NCBI GenBank assembly: GCA_018398765.1
Contig: JAHBMJ010005756.1
Location: 1-48,699, forward strand
Direction of reading: 5' to 3'
Length of the DNA stretch: 48,699 nucleotides
Origin: Chromera velia
Taxonomy: Eukaryota; Sar; Chromeraceae
A program made the translations under genes and the position numbers. Positions 1 to 19,297 of this stretch are shown here, piece after piece. The notes under the pieces were generated by a model. It made no database searches, had not been told where the DNA came from, and worked only from the letters and a program-made list of their open reading frames with translations. Within the stretch, counting starts at the first letter, position 1; each line of letters starts with the position of its first letter.

Positions 1-8061
<8,061 letters not shown>

Positions 8062-8674
8062 ACTGAGCGTCTGAACGAACTTTATGCTAAAAAGTACGGC
8101 TCAATGTCAGAGCACTCTTTATTGAGAGATGTGACAGCTATAGCCGACTCTGAGAATCTAATGACAGTAACTAAGACTACTGTAAAGTTAAAAAAATGCG
8201 ATCATTGGCATTTATAGTATCTGTAGTCTTAAGTGATATGATAATGATGATGATGATGATTAGAGATTAAAGCTGAGGCCGTGTGTGCAATCGCTTCCAA
8301 GCTAGACTAATAGTAACACTATGTTGGTCAAGATAGACTCGAAATCAGATGTCATGCCCCGGCTTGAACCACTTTATTAGTGACTTCAATTTAATTAAAA
8401 TACATACCATGTTATGCAAGTAGGATTTAAGTTGAAGATCTAGATCGCGATAGAAATTCAAAAACAGGTCGAAAGGGACTTGGAAGTGATCTGATCTGGA
8501 TGTTAGTCTAGATGGGACGTTTGTTTAAGTTTCTAGGTCTGTCTCTGTCTTTTAACGTGTTTCCATCCCAAGGCTGGCCGCCGCACTGCCAAATTGAATG
8601 AAAGAAGAAAGGAGTGAATCTACCGTCACATTATTCGCATGGCACTAGGCATGGCAGTACTTTCACACTCTATC

Positions 8675-8716
<42 letters not shown>

Positions 8717-11397
8717 GTTCAATCTAAGATAGATCAACTCTTATTGGTGTATGTGTTTTTACTAAATTGCTTCCGTGACTATCATCGGTATACTACTATA
8801 ATGTACCAATGTATACTAATGTGATACTATATTTTTATAAAATTAATATAAATTATTAAATCAAGTATTTACAAAATGCAGTGCCTTTTTTAATTTTGTT
8901 AAATTCTATTTTTTTTAACCCCGAAACATTAGTTTAGGCCGCCTCAGCCGCTACCAAGTCGCCGGCTGAAGGCGCAACCGTTTCGGCGGTTGATTTGATC
9001 GATCATGTCAGGTCACTTTTTATCAGTGTCAGGGGGGTACTAAGCGATACTGAGAGCGACTCTACATTCCCCACGACGTGTGTCCTACGTACATCATGTA
9101 AGGGATGCACGCGACGCCACGTATGCTCTGACCAAGAGTAATCACCAATGCACTGCAGCATCCATGTAACGATTGAATTTGAGGTTAAGCCAATCGATAG
9201 AAATTGACGTAGAAAGACTGAGTCGACGCTTTCATGGAAGCATTTATGTGGAAGGATAATGGGCCAGGTTGAAGAGCGGAATCAAAAAGTTTTTGTCCAG
9301 CGACTGCATGCGAGAATAAGCATACAGCTACTTGGTGGCTGGGTGAGTTTTTTACTTTCACAGAAGGCAATGCAGAAGAGAATGGGCTCATGTTCTTGCA
9401 ATGATGCATATCATCGTGGGTCGTGTCTCTCTCCGGGCCAGGCTGTATGGATGGAACTCTTGTTGGGTGGGTGTAGGTGGTTACAGAGCTCTTATTTTTC
9501 ATCGCTGATGCTTTTTGACAAGAACGAACAGACTTCACAACGAATGAACAAATATATGCCCTACCAACTACTGAGGGTGCATAACACCTACAGCTTATGG
9601 CTGTTGAAAAGCCCGCGGGTTGAAACACAAGCACGCATGCATTTGCACCGCATGAACCCAATGGTCTCAAGCCCTGTGCAGATAACCCCGTACATAACTA
9701 AGGGGAGGCTTCTCCGGGCTTCCCCGGGGAGGCTTCCAACCATTGAGATGCGACTGGCTGTGAATGGAAAAAATGATAGAGAAGAGGAAAGCAAATGGCT
9801 AATTAAATTAATACTAGCTGTTGCGCAGAAGAAATTGGATGAAATGGTTTACCAAGTTTTCTTTTTTATAATTGCTTACATATGACTATTTCTCACCCTG
9901 CTGTGAGCGGAACGTTTCACTCAGCAAGACGCCCCTCGCCATCTCTCGGCGGTCGATGAGGCAGCCTTCGGTCGAAACGCTCGGGCACAATAGTGAGTTT
10001 CAAAAGAAGATGAAAGAAGATGTCGATCAGGTATGCACCAGGTACACATGCAATCAGACGTGCACCAAGTACACATGCAGTGAATTTATAGATTTACAGA
10101 TATACTTGCTCGATCTCACTGGTTATTAACTTCGACTGACACCGATCTGTGGGTCCTCAAGCCCCCTCTGTGCTCCCTTGTCAGAATCTCTGCCTCCAGC
10201 ATGAGCGAGCAATTCATACAAAAGAGCATGAAGAGATATTCTAGGAAAAACGTTTTAGCAATCAGGGAGCCACTCCCAGACATCAACCAAAAGCCAGAAC
10301 GTATGAGAGAATGTGTAAGTGACTGATGAAGCGATGGCCACTATGACAGAAAGCTAGATGGATTCTGGATTAATCAACGAAGATTATAGTGAGGCGTCAA
10401 GCTAGGTGTCAAGGGTCGAGCTGTCTGACTCGAGCAGCGAGGCAGATAAAACAAGATAGAACAGGACTGTCACAGAAAAGGGGACAAAGAGCTATAGACA
10501 GACATACTTGCAGGAAAGAGATCAATCGAGCGACTGCATGCATCTATCCAGATACATCATGCATGCTGAAATACAAAAAAAAGCACATGCAGCTCGCTTT
10601 CATTCATTCATTCCCGGAATTTTAGAAAGAGGATGCATAAGATTTCGTGCATGAATCGTGAAGACCACAAAGGAAAAAAGAATATCTGTGCATCACCTAT
10701 CTCTCGTACGTCTCTACAAAATTCATCTTTCTGGAGGCTTATTGTGCCGTACCCTTTGGAGAGTGGAAAAAGAAGAGGAAGACGACAAGGGAGGACCGTA
10801 GATGCTGCAAGAAGACGACGCACATCGAGAAAGGAAGTTAGGAGATCGAGGAGAGCGGAGAGAGACAGAGGGCTTTCAGTGTCAGTGACCACCTCTTCAT
10901 ACAGTGCTACAATCATCCTCGAGTGTTGGTAGCAGCGTGCGGGAACGAGCCAATCGGAGACATAACTTTGAAATTCCCACTGATTCAGAGGTATATATGC
11001 AATCACTGTCAAAAAATCGAAAGCAGAAAGAAAGTTGACATGAACAAAATCGATCAAACATCTACGTCGCTTTTTGTGAATCGAGAGACCCGACCCTAGC
11101 TGACAAAGCTAGCGCAGACGCACAGACATGAAGAGACAAAATCATTTTTTTACTGACTCTCTCAGCTTTGTATAGGGTCCTCTATTTCTTCTGGATAGGC
11201 TCGTCCTCGGCCTAGTCCTCGGCATCATCACAGACGTGTACCGGGCTGGCGGAAGCGGAAGTAGAAGCGGGGCGGAGGCGAAGGCGGAGGCTGCCTGTGT
11301 TTCTGGGTCAGTCTGGGGGTCAATGGGGGCGGAGGGGGAGTAAGTTAGCTAAAAAAGCACGTACTCGGGGAAGTGGTCATGCACAGTTTTGAGGGCG
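8062..11397. other. Gene-poor interval
   Basis: No convincing gene was seen. Composition shifts to AT-rich directly after the upstream stop codon, which fits 3' flanking DNA. Overlapping open frames on both strands at 9185-9885 and 10608-11057 lack any family signature, splice structure or compositional bias and are not called. Scattered CATGCA motifs and short simple repeats occur. Confidence 0.6.
8674..8716. repeat. (TCAA)n microsatellite
   Basis: About ten tandem TCAA units in the gene-poor interval. Confidence 0.93.
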
Positions 11398-14300
11398 TCA
11401 GTGCCTGTGTCTGTAGTCCGTTTCGTAGCCTCTAGAGCGCTTGTAAGGATCCACTCCGTGATGGAGGTCAGCTTTATTATAGTCACTGTATACATGGGGG
11501 CATTGGTGCCCTGCAGGGTCTCCGGAGTGATGGAGAGGCCAAGGTTCTCCCTCTAGGGGCAAGGGGTTCGTTCGTGGAAGAAAGGAACGCTGCATGCAGC
11601 CACCAATTATCAAGCAAACACACACTTAATTGATATGAGAAGCACAAACACATCATGTAGGTTTCCCCCTGTTCTGGATCACTAATGTACTTAGTCTAGC
11701 CACCAAAGGAATCCTGAGCGCTTCCACTAAAAACAGTAAAGAAAAAGAGATCGTCATCACTGACTCATCAGCTGAGAGATACTGTCAGCAGTAGAGAAAA
11801 GGGGCTACAGGAGGGGATCACAGGGGGGGGGGGGAGGACTCAAACGGCGATACCTGAGTTTCTAAAGACGTGAAAGTAGAGGATCATCTTTGAAAGTATA
11901 AAAGACAGAAAAAAAAAGTCTTAGCTTCTGATCTGACCTTCACGCATAAGGGCAGATTCAATCTTTCGCTTCTCCCTATCCAGCTGCATAGAGAGAAGTT
12001 CAACGTTCCAACATACACGTTCACGTACATAAACAGACAGACAGACAGACACACACGCACAAACGCATGCATAAATACATATATATACACATTTATTCAC
12101 AAAAACAATCATACACAGACACAAACATATGTGTGTACGCGTGCGGATAGACGCCCACACACGGAGAGAGCATTCATGGGCACATAGAGACAAGAGAAGC
12201 CAAAAGATTACTAGCACACCAATTCTGACTAAAGGGCCTCCTTCCCCCATAAAAATTACTCATACAACGATGCAGACGTCAACAGACAGACAGACCGATG
12301 AACCTTCGTGACTCGCGACGCCCCTCCTGTCTGATTGAGGGCCCCTCCTGACAGTGTCTGATCGAGGGCCCCTCCTGTCTGATCGAGTGACCCGCCTGCT
12401 GTTGAGCTCTTTTCCACAGTCTCTTAGGGAGACGGTTGGCCTGCATAGATATAGGCACAGAAGCAAAGAGAAATGGAGAAAAGAGAGAGAGAAATAGAGA
12501 GAAAAGCTGTTTAGCTGATGCATCTTCTTCAGAATTTGGCAGAGAGCAAAGAGGGGATCTTCAATAGATTGGAGCTGAACAGCAAAAGATAACCAACAGA
12601 AACAAATGAACAGAAAAAGAAACGTGCACTTGAACAAAAGCACCATTGAGTCGTTCCTTGATGCTGCATGCTCTCTAGTGCTTCTTTTCGGCCTTCTCTC
12701 CATCAGGTCTGCATCAAAGTCCCAACTTGATTCGTTTCTTGGCTCTTCAATCCGCTTCTATCTCCCTGACGCCCTCTTTTCCTTTCTTTTCTCACTTTTT
12801 TCTATGATTCATTCACACCCTCCTTCCTGCTTTCTGTCCCGCATGCCGAGGGCGAGTGGGGTGCTTTTTACCCCCCCCTCTATATAGGAGACCGGCACTT
12901 TTCCACAAAAAACTCGTTCTTATAATTGGTAAGGAGTTAGAAGCTGAAACTTTGTATAAGAAGACGTTATAACGATAGAAAAAGAACCATAGAACAGATT
13001 TTTTATATCATTTCTAGAAACATAGGCTGCTATACAAATTTTGTAAGTTTTATAACTTTTTTTTACTATTCAAAACCGTTAAAAAATGGCCTTAAAATCA
13101 AAAAATTTGTATGACAGCCTATGTTTCTAGAAATGATATAAAAAATCTGTTCCATAGTTCTTTTTCTATCATTACAATGTCTTCTTACACAAAGTTTCAG
13201 CTTCTAATTCCTTACCAATTATAGAATGAGTTTTTTACGGAAATGCGCCGCTTTAGGGGGGCAAAAAGCACCCTACTCACCCCTGGCATGCGCCTTCTCT
13301 CCTTCCTTCCTTCCTTCTTTCCTTCCTTCCTTCTTTTCTTCCTTCCTAGCTTTTTTTCTCCCTTTCTTCCTTCCTTCCTAGCTCTTTTCCTCCCTTCTTT
13401 CCTTCCCAGCTTCCTTCTTTATACTTCTTTCCCTTCACACCGTGTCTGTTTCTTACATGCTTTGCACTCAGTCTGACTGAAATGTGGGTTGACCTGGTCC
13501 ACTGGTTTTTGAAGTGGGGGAGGTCACAGAAGAAAGAGAAAACCATCTATTTGCCCCAGACTGGCTTGCTTCTGCCTCTAGGCCACACCGCTATCCTTGC
13601 AGCACACTCCCGAAAGGCGACTTTAATTGACGTTCCTTGAATGTACTGTGTCTCGAGTTCAAAGATCCTCTGTTCACTCTTCATCAACTCCTCCTCCACT
13701 CTCTGACGCTGTTCCAGGAAGTCTGGAGATCCTGGAGCATCATGAGCTATAGTAATAAACAATGGACACACCTGTGCTGGACAGCTGCTGGACAACATAA
13801 CCACTTGAACGCTTATATCAAGATTAACTCAATTTAGCAAACTCATACAGCCAATTACGATTGTGATTGCAAATGTGAAAAATATTTTTATTATGCAAAC
13901 AGTCTTTTGAGACTTGCAACATGTTTCTAATAATGTTTGTAAAGTCTGTACAAATTTTTAAGTTCGTACGGCCCACCGATTAGGTTTGCAAAAAATACGA
14001 AATTTTAAAATCGGGATTCAATTTTTTGGGTTTCCGGGGCCGCCCGGCTTTGAATTTTCATATTTTTTGCAAACATAATCGGTGGCGCGTACGAACTTGA
14101 AAATTTATACGGACTTCTCGAATATTATCAGAAAAATGTTGCAAGTCTTAAAAGACTGTTTGCGCGATAAAAGTATTTGTCATATTTGCAATTGCAATCG
14201 TAATCGTGCCTAATTGAGTTGGTCTTGGTATATATAATTGATTTCGTGTATCTCCGCTTACTGTTTCACAACAATCGGCACGCTGAGCTTGTTCAATCAG

Positions 14301-14411
14301 ATCACCTTTCCAAGTGGAGCTACGCATATGCGACTCAAGTGCACACATGCCAGTGTACACTGGGATCAACTTGTGCAGCAGCTGTCCTATAAATGCTGTC
14401 CTTCGATCCAT
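11398..14411 (-). CDS. Small coiled-coil protein, five exons, 142 aa
   Basis: Exons on the minus strand are 14411-14306, 13746-13632, 12440-12392, 11983-11938 and 11510-11398. All junctions are GT-AG and phases match (1, 2, 0, 1), giving 143 codons including TGA. The N-terminus is MDRRTAFIGQLLHK. Residues of about 45-72 form a heptad-like helix, LEQRQRVEEELMKSEQRIFE, followed by LETQYIQGT. A second charged helix (LDREKRKIESALMREG) precedes a basic, Tyr/His-rich tail ending YRHRH. The first helix loosely recalls the Eaf6 subunit of NuA4-type acetyltransferases (a helix, then YL and T). The Gly-Asn motif expected next in that family is absent, so I leave the function open. Introns 1 and 2 each contain a palindromic transposon. 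The gene is divergent from the kinase gene at 14727. Confidence 0.5.
12841..13291. mobile_element. Palindromic MITE-like element, family A, copy 1
   Basis: About 450 bases form one large inverted repeat. The left end GCATGCCGAGGGCGAGTGGG pairs with the right end CACCCCTGGCATGC. The arms match over about 190 bases, for example AAGGAGTTAGAAGCTGAAAC against its complement near 13200. The middle contains an asymmetric core with AAAACCGTTAAAAAATGG. There is no coding capacity. It lies inside intron 2 of the minus-strand coiled-coil gene. A second copy is at 33571-33997. Confidence 0.88.
13300..13420. repeat. (CTTC)n polypyrimidine tract
   Basis: Imperfect CTTC/CCTT repeats directly flank the right end of family A copy 1, within intron 2 of the minus-strand gene. 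Confidence 0.9.
13816..14235. mobile_element. Second palindromic MITE-like element, family B
   Basis: About 420 bases are arranged as two diverged complementary arms. Left-arm pieces AACAGTCTTTTGAGACTTGC and AAGTTCGTACG have complements at about 14135-14160 and 14085-14100. The arms meet in a GC-rich centre near 14030-14055 (GGGGCCGCCCGG). The ends are AACTCAATTTAG and CTAATTGAGTT. Arm identity is lower than in family A, suggesting an older insertion. It has no open frame and lies inside intron 1 of the minus-strand gene. Confidence 0.83.
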
Positions 14412-14726
14412 TGAATTCTTTAATTCTTTTCCATTAAATTAAGTGTGCATACATGCAGCCTGCATGGCCGGGGCCTGCATGCATGTGCCCGATCTGCATG
14501 GGCCCGACGGCTGCCGCGGGGCCGCAGGGCCCATGCACCAGCGCCATCCGATTCTACCATGCATGCCATGCACTATAGTCACTGTAGTGTGACTGTCACT
14601 GTTTCAGACGAGCGCACTCTCCACTTATTCCGCACGTACAAAATTTCTTTGGTTGTTTCCCTGGGATCGATCTGGATCCTTCTTTCGACAGGAATCGAGC
14701 TGAAGAGCCCCCCACTTTACGGGAAA
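14412..14726. promoter_or_regulatory. Divergent promoter region with TGCATGCA-type motifs
   Basis: Only about 315 bases separate the minus-strand ATG (14409-14411) from the kinase ATG (14727), so both promoters must lie here. The centre is unusually GC-rich (about 14460-14530). It contains TGCATGCATG at 14476-14485, CATGCATGCC at about 14558-14567 and further CTGCATGG copies. TGCATGC is a known ApiAP2-factor target in apicomplexans. Applying that to this organism is inference. No TATA box was identified. Confidence 0.5.
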
Positions 14727-17142
14727 ATGTTCTACGGAGCAACTGCAACAGGTGGCTACAAGCCGGCAGGGTATCCGGGAGGGTATTATCAGTACCCACC
14801 CGGTGTGCCTGCATACGGAGTCCCTCAGTCAGCTGTCCCCTCCTCTGCACCTGCGCAGAGACCTCAGACAGTGCCGTCAACGCCTGGGTCCCCTCAGATG
14901 AGCAGAATCGGGAACGTGCAGCTGCAACACACACTCGGAAAGGTCAGTCAAATTTCGAAACCAGAGACAGCCGCGAGACTTGAGGAAAGTGGGGGGGTTT
15001 GAAGAGATAGTTGAAGGATCAAAGTGCAGAGTGCAGGTGGAATCGGAGTATATGGGAGAATTTTTGCTTGACCTGTTGTGTCAGTTTCATGCTGATGTCA
15101 TGCACGTGCCGTGAATTCGAATTTGCACGCATGAACCCGTTGTGCGTCTCCGAGCATCTTTCAACGTGTTTAAACATCCTCCAAGACACCCAGGCACACG
15201 CGCGTTTGTGGCCACTGTACGCAGAAGCATGTCTCACTTCACACCTCAATCCTTTCGATGAACGGCACGACAATCGCAGCAAGCGGCGAAAATAGAGTGC
15301 GCCTATTCAGATGACATAACTGGGTTGGCCAGTTGTGTGTCCGCTAACAAATCCTATCCTCAAATAGCATGTGCCGACAATTTTTTTCATTCTTTCCACA
15401 GAGTTGCAGCTTCCATGCTTTCAAAGTTTTCACAAATGAAACAAGAAAAAAAAGTTTTGCGTCCACTCTGTACGCGTCAACCAACACTGCGGTAGTCCGG
15501 TGTCCGCATTGGATACAGATTCATCTTCCTTCGATCATTGGCGCGTTAGACAGAGAAAAGTTCAGTGATCAGTCGTTGAATGAATGAAAATGTCCATCGC
15601 GCACCACAATGAGAATTGAAAAACAAAACCCAAATCCCCAAATAAATCTGGAGAGATTAGATGGATCGATCCATCCTGCAGGGAACCTACGGGAAGGTCC
15701 ATTTCGGAGTGGACGATCAGACAAAGGAGCAAGTGGCTGTGAAAGTGATCGACAAGGTTGGCCTGTCTTTGTTTCTGCTCGTGTGTGCATGTTGGGGGGG
15801 NNNNNNNGGGGGGGGGGGCTGGGGCGGTTCTTTTTCCCTCTGCACACACGTCTATTTTGCTCTTTCCGCCTTTCTATCTGTCTTTTGAGCCAAATGCCCC
15901 TCTCTCCGTCAGCCTGTCAGCCAGCTGTTTGTCAAAAAGGTTGTGGGCCATCTTTGCTTCCTTGTCTGCTTCCATTCCTTCCAGATTCCGATCCTGGGTG
16001 GGTCTTATTGAAGCCTCTCCCATCTATCTTTTGCATCTCTGTATGTCCTTCTTTCCGTCTCTTTGTCCATCTACTGCCTGCGTTCTTGCATGTGTGCAGG
16101 TACGCATGAAGGAGCTGGGTGCGGACAAGCACCTGATGCGCGAGGTGGCGATTCACGGCCAGATAGAGCACCCTTACATCGCCAAGATGAAGGGGACCAA
16201 GGAGGAGGGCGACAAGATGGCGTTGGTGTTAGAGCACGTCTCTGCTGGGACGCTCTTCGACCTCATTGCCAAGAGCGGCGCGTTGGACGAGAGGAGAGCC
16301 AACAAGTATTTCATGCAGCTGATTGACGCAGTCGAGTACCTGCATAACAGCAAAGTGGCGCACAGGTCAGAAAAATCGCATTCAGCCAAAAATAGAGTCT
16401 CTCTGTCAGACATTCTCAAGAGTAGCAAGGTCGCACATAGGGCATGCAGTGGATTGGATGGGAAAACGGACGGGTGCCCGGGCGGCTGGCTGAAATGAAG
16501 AGAGAAGAATGGACGGAGGCATGGATGAGAGGAATTTGTGTTCCCAGAAATCATACATGACTTGGTGATGAACGAACTTTCTCTCTATCTATCTATTATC
16601 TGCAGGGACATCAAGCTGGAGAACATTCTCCTCGACGGGAAAGACAACATCAAACTGATAGACCTCGGGATTGCAAATACCTATCAGGTGCATGAGTGCA
16701 TGGGTCGTCTGTCCAGCAGGCTGAGTGCAGTGCATGAGGCTGATGCTGCAGAAAGGAAAGCAAGGGACTTGCTGGCTTGTGTTCGCATAGGATAAAGTCC
16801 AGACCGCAGGTGTGAGGAAACACAGTTTTCCTCGCATCCACGCAGCAGAAGGAAAGGCAACAAAGAAAACGGAAGTGACAATTATATTTTTCTCTCTCTC
16901 CGGTGCATCGCCTCGACAAAACTTCTCCTTCACCATGATGCGTCTTTTCATCTTTCCATCCATCCACCCCCTTTCACTCATTCCTTCCTCCCTGGTTTCC
17001 AACCTTCTGTTCCCCCCTTGATGGCATGCAGACGAACCCACTGCTGGTGTCCCAGTGCGGAGCACAGGAGTACCAGGCCCCAGAGGTCTTCCAAGGGAGG
17101 GGGTACGACCCTCAGAAGGCGGACATCTGGGGGTGCGGGTGA

Positions 17143-17176
<34 letters not shown>

Positions 17177-17313
17177 TAATCTGTCTGTCTGTCTGTCTGT
17201 CTGTCTGCCTGTCTCTGTCTCTGTCTCTGTCTCTGTCTCTTTCTCTTTCTCTGTCTCTCTGTCTCTCTGTCTCTCTGTCTCTCTGTCTCTCTGTCTGTCT
17301 GTTTGTCTGTTTA

Positions 17314-17355
<42 letters not shown>

Positions 17356-19237
17356 AACCCTGGATTTAGTTTTGTGTGTTGAGTGACTCAGTGGCTGCAT
17401 GGACGCTTTCGAGTTGTGTTTCTGGCATTAATTTTCTAAAGGGGCCCTGACTCTGAGTCTCTCCCCTGCATGCCTGACTTCTTTTCCCGTCGTGTTGGCA
17501 GCGTTTTCTGACTGGCCTTTACCTGAGTATCCCCATGCCAGAGGGAGAGTGTCGAGGATTGTGAGGAAACTGCTTGGAAAAAGGGGGGGGAGGAGGACGG
17601 AGAAAGGACGGAAAGAAGAAAGGAAAGACGGTGGAAGCTTCAAAGCCGAGCCAGTTTAGATATCTTTTGTTTTCTCCTCTTCTTATTTCGACTTCCTCGT
17701 GCCTCTCTCCTCCCCCCACCTCGTTTTTTGGCATTCCGCTTCTCCTGTGTTTCATGATGTCTCGCCCGCCTCTGGCTCTCGCTCGCTTTTGTCAAGGTTG
17801 TATGTATTCCTATACATTGATCATTTTCGTTTGTTGTTTGCAGAGTTGTGTTGGCAGCTCTCCTCATCGGTTTTCTTCCTCTTGATAGGTCAGAAAGGGG
17901 GATGAATGGGGGGGAATGTGTTGTGTTTTTTTCTTCACACGTACCAAGCAGGGCGAAGAGCTTCGCAACGATGCTCCTTCTCGCTCCTGCGGGTTTTCTC
18001 ACGTGTTGTTCCTTATTATTCTATACTATGCCTTTTTCTTTCTTTCCGATATCATTGCATCTTGGAAAACCCTCTGCGCTCTCTCCTTCTCTGATTTGGC
18101 AAAGCATTTCGGTCTCTTTCTGGAGTTCTTTCTTTCTCTTTCTACTTTTGCATCCTCTCGACATTTTCTTGGAGACCCTCTGACTGTCACCTGCTGTACA
18201 CTCAGATGGGGCTCTGCGTGTGTTCTTTTTTTCCTGCCTGTCAATTCTCTTTGTCTGTCTGTCTGTCTGGCTTCTTCTGTCTGGTGCTCAGATGGGAACC
18301 CGTGAGGCACTTCCAGACAGTGATGGTCTCTGGGAGCATTCCAGGAACGAAGGTCATTTGCTTCTTTCGGTTTTTGTGTCGGAAAAACACTGAGGGTCTG
18401 AACGTCTGGCGAATGCTGAGCTGTATCATAGTGTCGTTGTTCCTTCCTTTCTCTTCCTTTCCTCTTGAAAATTGAAAAATGCCGAGAAGTTTTTTCTTTC
18501 TTCGTTTGTTGGAAGGAAGCTTCCCTCAACGAAATGAGTATGTATGTTCATACATGTATGCGTGTATCCATTCCCTGAAATGGACCGGGCAGATCGTCCT
18601 TTCGACTGCTGTGCGGAGCCTGATCAACAGACTGTTGGACAAAAATCCCGACACCAGGGTGGCCTTCGAGGAGATCAGAAAACATCCATGGTCAGTCGGT
18701 TGGGTAGCTGGGTGGATCACACGACTTTCGGTCTTTTCTGGACTCAGAATCCTTTTCTTCAGTTATCTTCGATGGAAGAAAGTCAGGTGTGCCCTAAACT
18801 CTCTTTGCTCTTACTCCATCCCTCCTTCCTTCCTTCTCTCCTGTCTGCAGGTTCAACGCTTTCGGACACAAATCTGTGGGCCCTCTCCCGGGAGTGAAGA
18901 TCACCCCCCCCTCTGGGCCCCTTCCCGACCCCCACAGATCCTCTGTGACCAGCCAAGACGGGGTCAGTAAGTGAGCCTGTGGGGATGTGGGGGTGTGGGT
19001 CTGTAGGTGCATTGGTTCAGGGGCTGTTGTCCACTTGTGTCTCTCTCGCTGTATTTAATGCGTCTTCATCCAAATGGCTGCCCCTCTGACTGCCTGTTGG
19101 CCTCTCTGTCGCGTTGCGAGACGCAGAAATGGAATTTCATTTTCGTGAATGGGTGCGAAGAGAGAAAAGGAAACGAAAAGAAAAGAAAAGAAGCAGTGGC
19201 AGACTGTACGCCGTCTGCTTGGGCGAAAAGCAGCAAT

Positions 19238-19297
<60 letters not shown>

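Noticed and set aside
9185-9885. Overlapping 161-aa (minus) and 208-aa (plus) open frames
   Set aside because: Both strands are open over the same bases. Neither shows a domain, biased composition, splice signals or a promoter. Most likely chance.
10608-11057. 149-aa minus-strand open frame
   Set aside because: No recognisable motif. The hydrophobic composition is explained by the AT/pyrimidine bias of the strand, and there is no link to neighbouring exons.
12260-12703. 147-aa minus-strand frame across the coiled-coil gene
   Set aside because: It reads through intron sequence. Only its 49-base piece at 12392-12440 fits the phases of the five-exon model. A TCAGACAGGAGGGGCCC triplication near 12320-12390 makes the rest look protein-like.
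14445-14726. Upstream in-frame extension of the kinase (MHTCSLHGRGLHACARSAWA)
   Set aside because: It runs through the GC-rich divergent promoter and has unrelated composition. The internal ATG at 14727 begins the Gly/Tyr/Pro-rich region cleanly.
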